Notes under the pieces: model-generated | The model's database searches: none | Seen by the model: only the letters and a program-made list of their open reading frames with translations | What the model was told of the DNA's origin: nothing | Program-made: the position numbers and the translations under genes | Source: WTKG01 sp963735005 | GTDB taxonomy: Bacteria; Actinomycetota; Actinomycetes; Actinomycetales; Demequinaceae | Length of the DNA stretch: 64,000 nucleotides | Reading direction: 5' to 3' | Assembly: GCA_963735005.1 (NCBI GenBank) | Contig: CAVTJA010000008.1 | Span: 1 to 64,000 of the forward strand | Shown here: piece by piece, positions 63,195 through 64,000 of the stretch | How positions within the stretch are numbered: position 1 is the first letter of the stretch | How the letters are laid out: each line of letters begins with the position of its first letter

Positions 63195-63211
63195 TCACTG
63201 TTGAGAAATCT

Positions 63212-63258
63212 GTGTAAATCCTGTGCACAACTCGGCGTGTCATCCACAACTGTCCACA
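63212..63258. promoter_or_regulatory. Cluster of DnaA-box-like sites
   Basis: Three 9-mers near the actinobacterial DnaA box TTGTCCACA: TTGTGCACA on the minus strand (63212-63220, 8 of 9), TCATCCACA (63240-63248, 7 of 9) and CTGTCCACA (63250-63258, 8 of 9). They lie upstream of the nrdAB control region. Confidence 0.45.
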
Positions 63259-63406
63259 ATCGAGGCGGAACATACGCCCCTGAGCCCCGCGGGCGCCTCT
63301 CGGCGGCCTTGTAGCACTCCTCTATGGTCCCGCAGGGGTCTGACACTCGCCCAGCACGACTAATTCCGCAACCGCGAAGCCAGCAACTGCACAGCCTTGT
63401 CGCGCG

Positions 63407-63886
63407 CTATGCGCCCGCGCGCCTCGAACGCGCGACGCGCACCGCAACCACCGTCGCCGTGATCACGACCGCGGTCGCCGCGAACTGGACGAGAAGAAAG
63501 ATCGGCACGAACAGCGCGAGAGTTTCGAGGCCGAGATCGCCGTGGTCGGTGAAGAAGAAGTCGCGCACCATCTCCTCAGAGAAGAAGATGTGGGCGAACG
63601 TCGCTACCAAGAGGACGGGCACCGAGAACCGCGTCGCCCACAGCAGCGTTGTCGCAGGCGCACCCCGCTCGGCCGCGCGCCCAGTGAGCACCGCCGCCAC
63701 GACCGGGACCGCTGCCACAGCGATGCTCCCCGGGCCCAACCACCGGGGCAAGGCCATCAGGGCGCCGAGCGCGGCGAGAACCTCGCCAGCGATCATCCAC
63801 CCGGCGTTGCCCAACTCGAGCGCGCGCGGCGGACCGCCGCGCCGGTCGGGCGTCGGACCGAGAACCTGGTCGAGGCTGCGTGCCAC
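63407..63886 (-). CDS. Small integral membrane protein
   Basis: 159 residues with four likely membrane spans (AGWMIAGEVLAALGALMALP; SIAVAAVPVVAAVLTG; FSVPVLLVATFAHIFF; LFVPIFLLVQFAATAVVITA). No family is recognised. It starts with GTG 3 bases after the upp stop, so it is probably cotranscribed with upp. Confidence 0.65.
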   Translation of the reverse strand: MARSLDQVLGPTPDRRGGPPRALELGNAGWMIAGEVLAALGALMALPRWLGPGSIAVAAVPVVAAVLTGRAAERGAPATTLLWATRFSVPVLLVATFAHIFFSEEMVRDFFFTDHGDLGLETLALFVPIFLLVQFAATAVVITATVVAVRVARSRRAGA

Positions 63887-63889
63887 GAC

Positions 63890-64000
63890 CTAATCCACGA
63901 CTCCGTACAGCCGGTCGCCCGCGTCGCCGAGCCCGGGCACGATGTACCCGACCTCGTTGAGCTTCTCGTCGACGGTCGCGACCACGCACGACACGTCGGC
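63890..64000 (-). CDS. upp: Uracil phosphoribosyltransferase, 3' end
   Basis: The last 36 codons of a gene entering from beyond the window edge. They read VDEKLNEVGYIVPGLGDAGD followed by RLYGVVD, the C-terminal signature of Upp, which converts uracil plus PRPP to UMP; YIVPGLGDAGDR is the uracil-binding segment. The stop is at 63890. Confidence 0.93.
   Translation of the reverse strand, partial: ADVSCVVATVDEKLNEVGYIVPGLGDAGDRLYGVVD

Noticed and set aside
63212..63258. Chromosomal replication origin from DnaA-like boxes
   Set aside because: Only three weak boxes, no AT-rich unwinding region and no dnaA, dnaN or gyrase neighbours; a regulatory cluster is more plausible.
1..64000. tRNA, rRNA or tmRNA genes
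   Set aside because: No cloverleaf with a recognisable T-loop and acceptor stem, and no rRNA-like stretch, was noticed on reading.

Overview
The window is GC-rich DNA from an actinobacterium, most likely a Micrococcales member near Cellulomonas or Demequina. The support is a cellobiose phosphorylase very like the Cellulomonas enzyme, the 32-residue ribosomal protein bS22, a dnaK-grpE-dnaJ-hspR operon with HAIR operators, and a System II cytochrome c operon. From 15.9 to 23 kb the gene content and order recall the Mycobacterium Rv0500A-Rv0529 region. No rRNA, tRNA, CRISPR array, insertion sequence or prophage was seen.

Layout. (1) 0.1-15.6 kb, all on the minus strand: a secreted RHS/YD-repeat polymorphic-toxin locus. 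A signal-peptide DNRLRE-like protein overlaps a giant SpvB/FG-GAP/YD-repeat protein. Downstream of the giant gene lie displaced pieces of RHS core, two different C-terminal tips, two candidate immunity genes and one more core remnant. (2) 15.9-23 kb: a glycosyltransferase, ccsB-resB-ccdA-resA, a histidine phosphatase, a glutaredoxin, a HAD phosphatase, bS22 and a small helix-turn-helix protein. (3) 23-34.5 kb: TrkH/TrkA potassium uptake, a DUF4190-type protein, an alditol-oxidase-like enzyme with a partial relic of itself 2 kb away, three lipoproteins, a secreted GH43-like protein with a fascin-like domain, and an ECF sigma/anti-sigma pair with an Ala-rich surface protein. (4) 34.6-37.2 kb: cellobiose phosphorylase behind CelR/CebR-like operators. 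(5) 37.2-46.6 kb: a lipoprotein, dcd, a TPP riboswitch driving a thiamine ABC transporter, and four tandem DUF2510 membrane proteins. (6) 46.6-55 kb: rhodanese, Lrp/AsnC regulator, the DnaK chaperone operon, a class V aminotransferase and a DrrAB-type ABC exporter. (7) 55-64 kb: a GGDEF-like protein that has lost the GGDEF signature, a 918-residue sigma/anti-sigma/ectodomain fusion, nrdBA encoding a class Ic-type ribonucleotide reductase (Phe at the radical-Tyr position) behind NrdR-like boxes, a small membrane protein and the 3' end of upp.

How the genes work together. Cytochrome c maturation genes (CcdA, ResA, ResB, CcsB) form one translationally coupled operon. HspR should repress its own dnaK operon through two HAIR sites flanking the promoter. 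Thiamine pyrophosphate should switch off thiBPQ through the riboswitch and a hairpin covering the ribosome binding site. Cellobiose, from extracellular cellulose breakdown, should relieve repression of the phosphorylase.

Caution on sequence quality. At least ten genes or gene parts, including ccsB, dcd and a HAD phosphatase, are interrupted by shifts that all move the reading frame forward by one base. This looks like single extra bases in the sequence rather than ten real mutations. Frameshifted genes are therefore annotated over their full inferred span and flagged.
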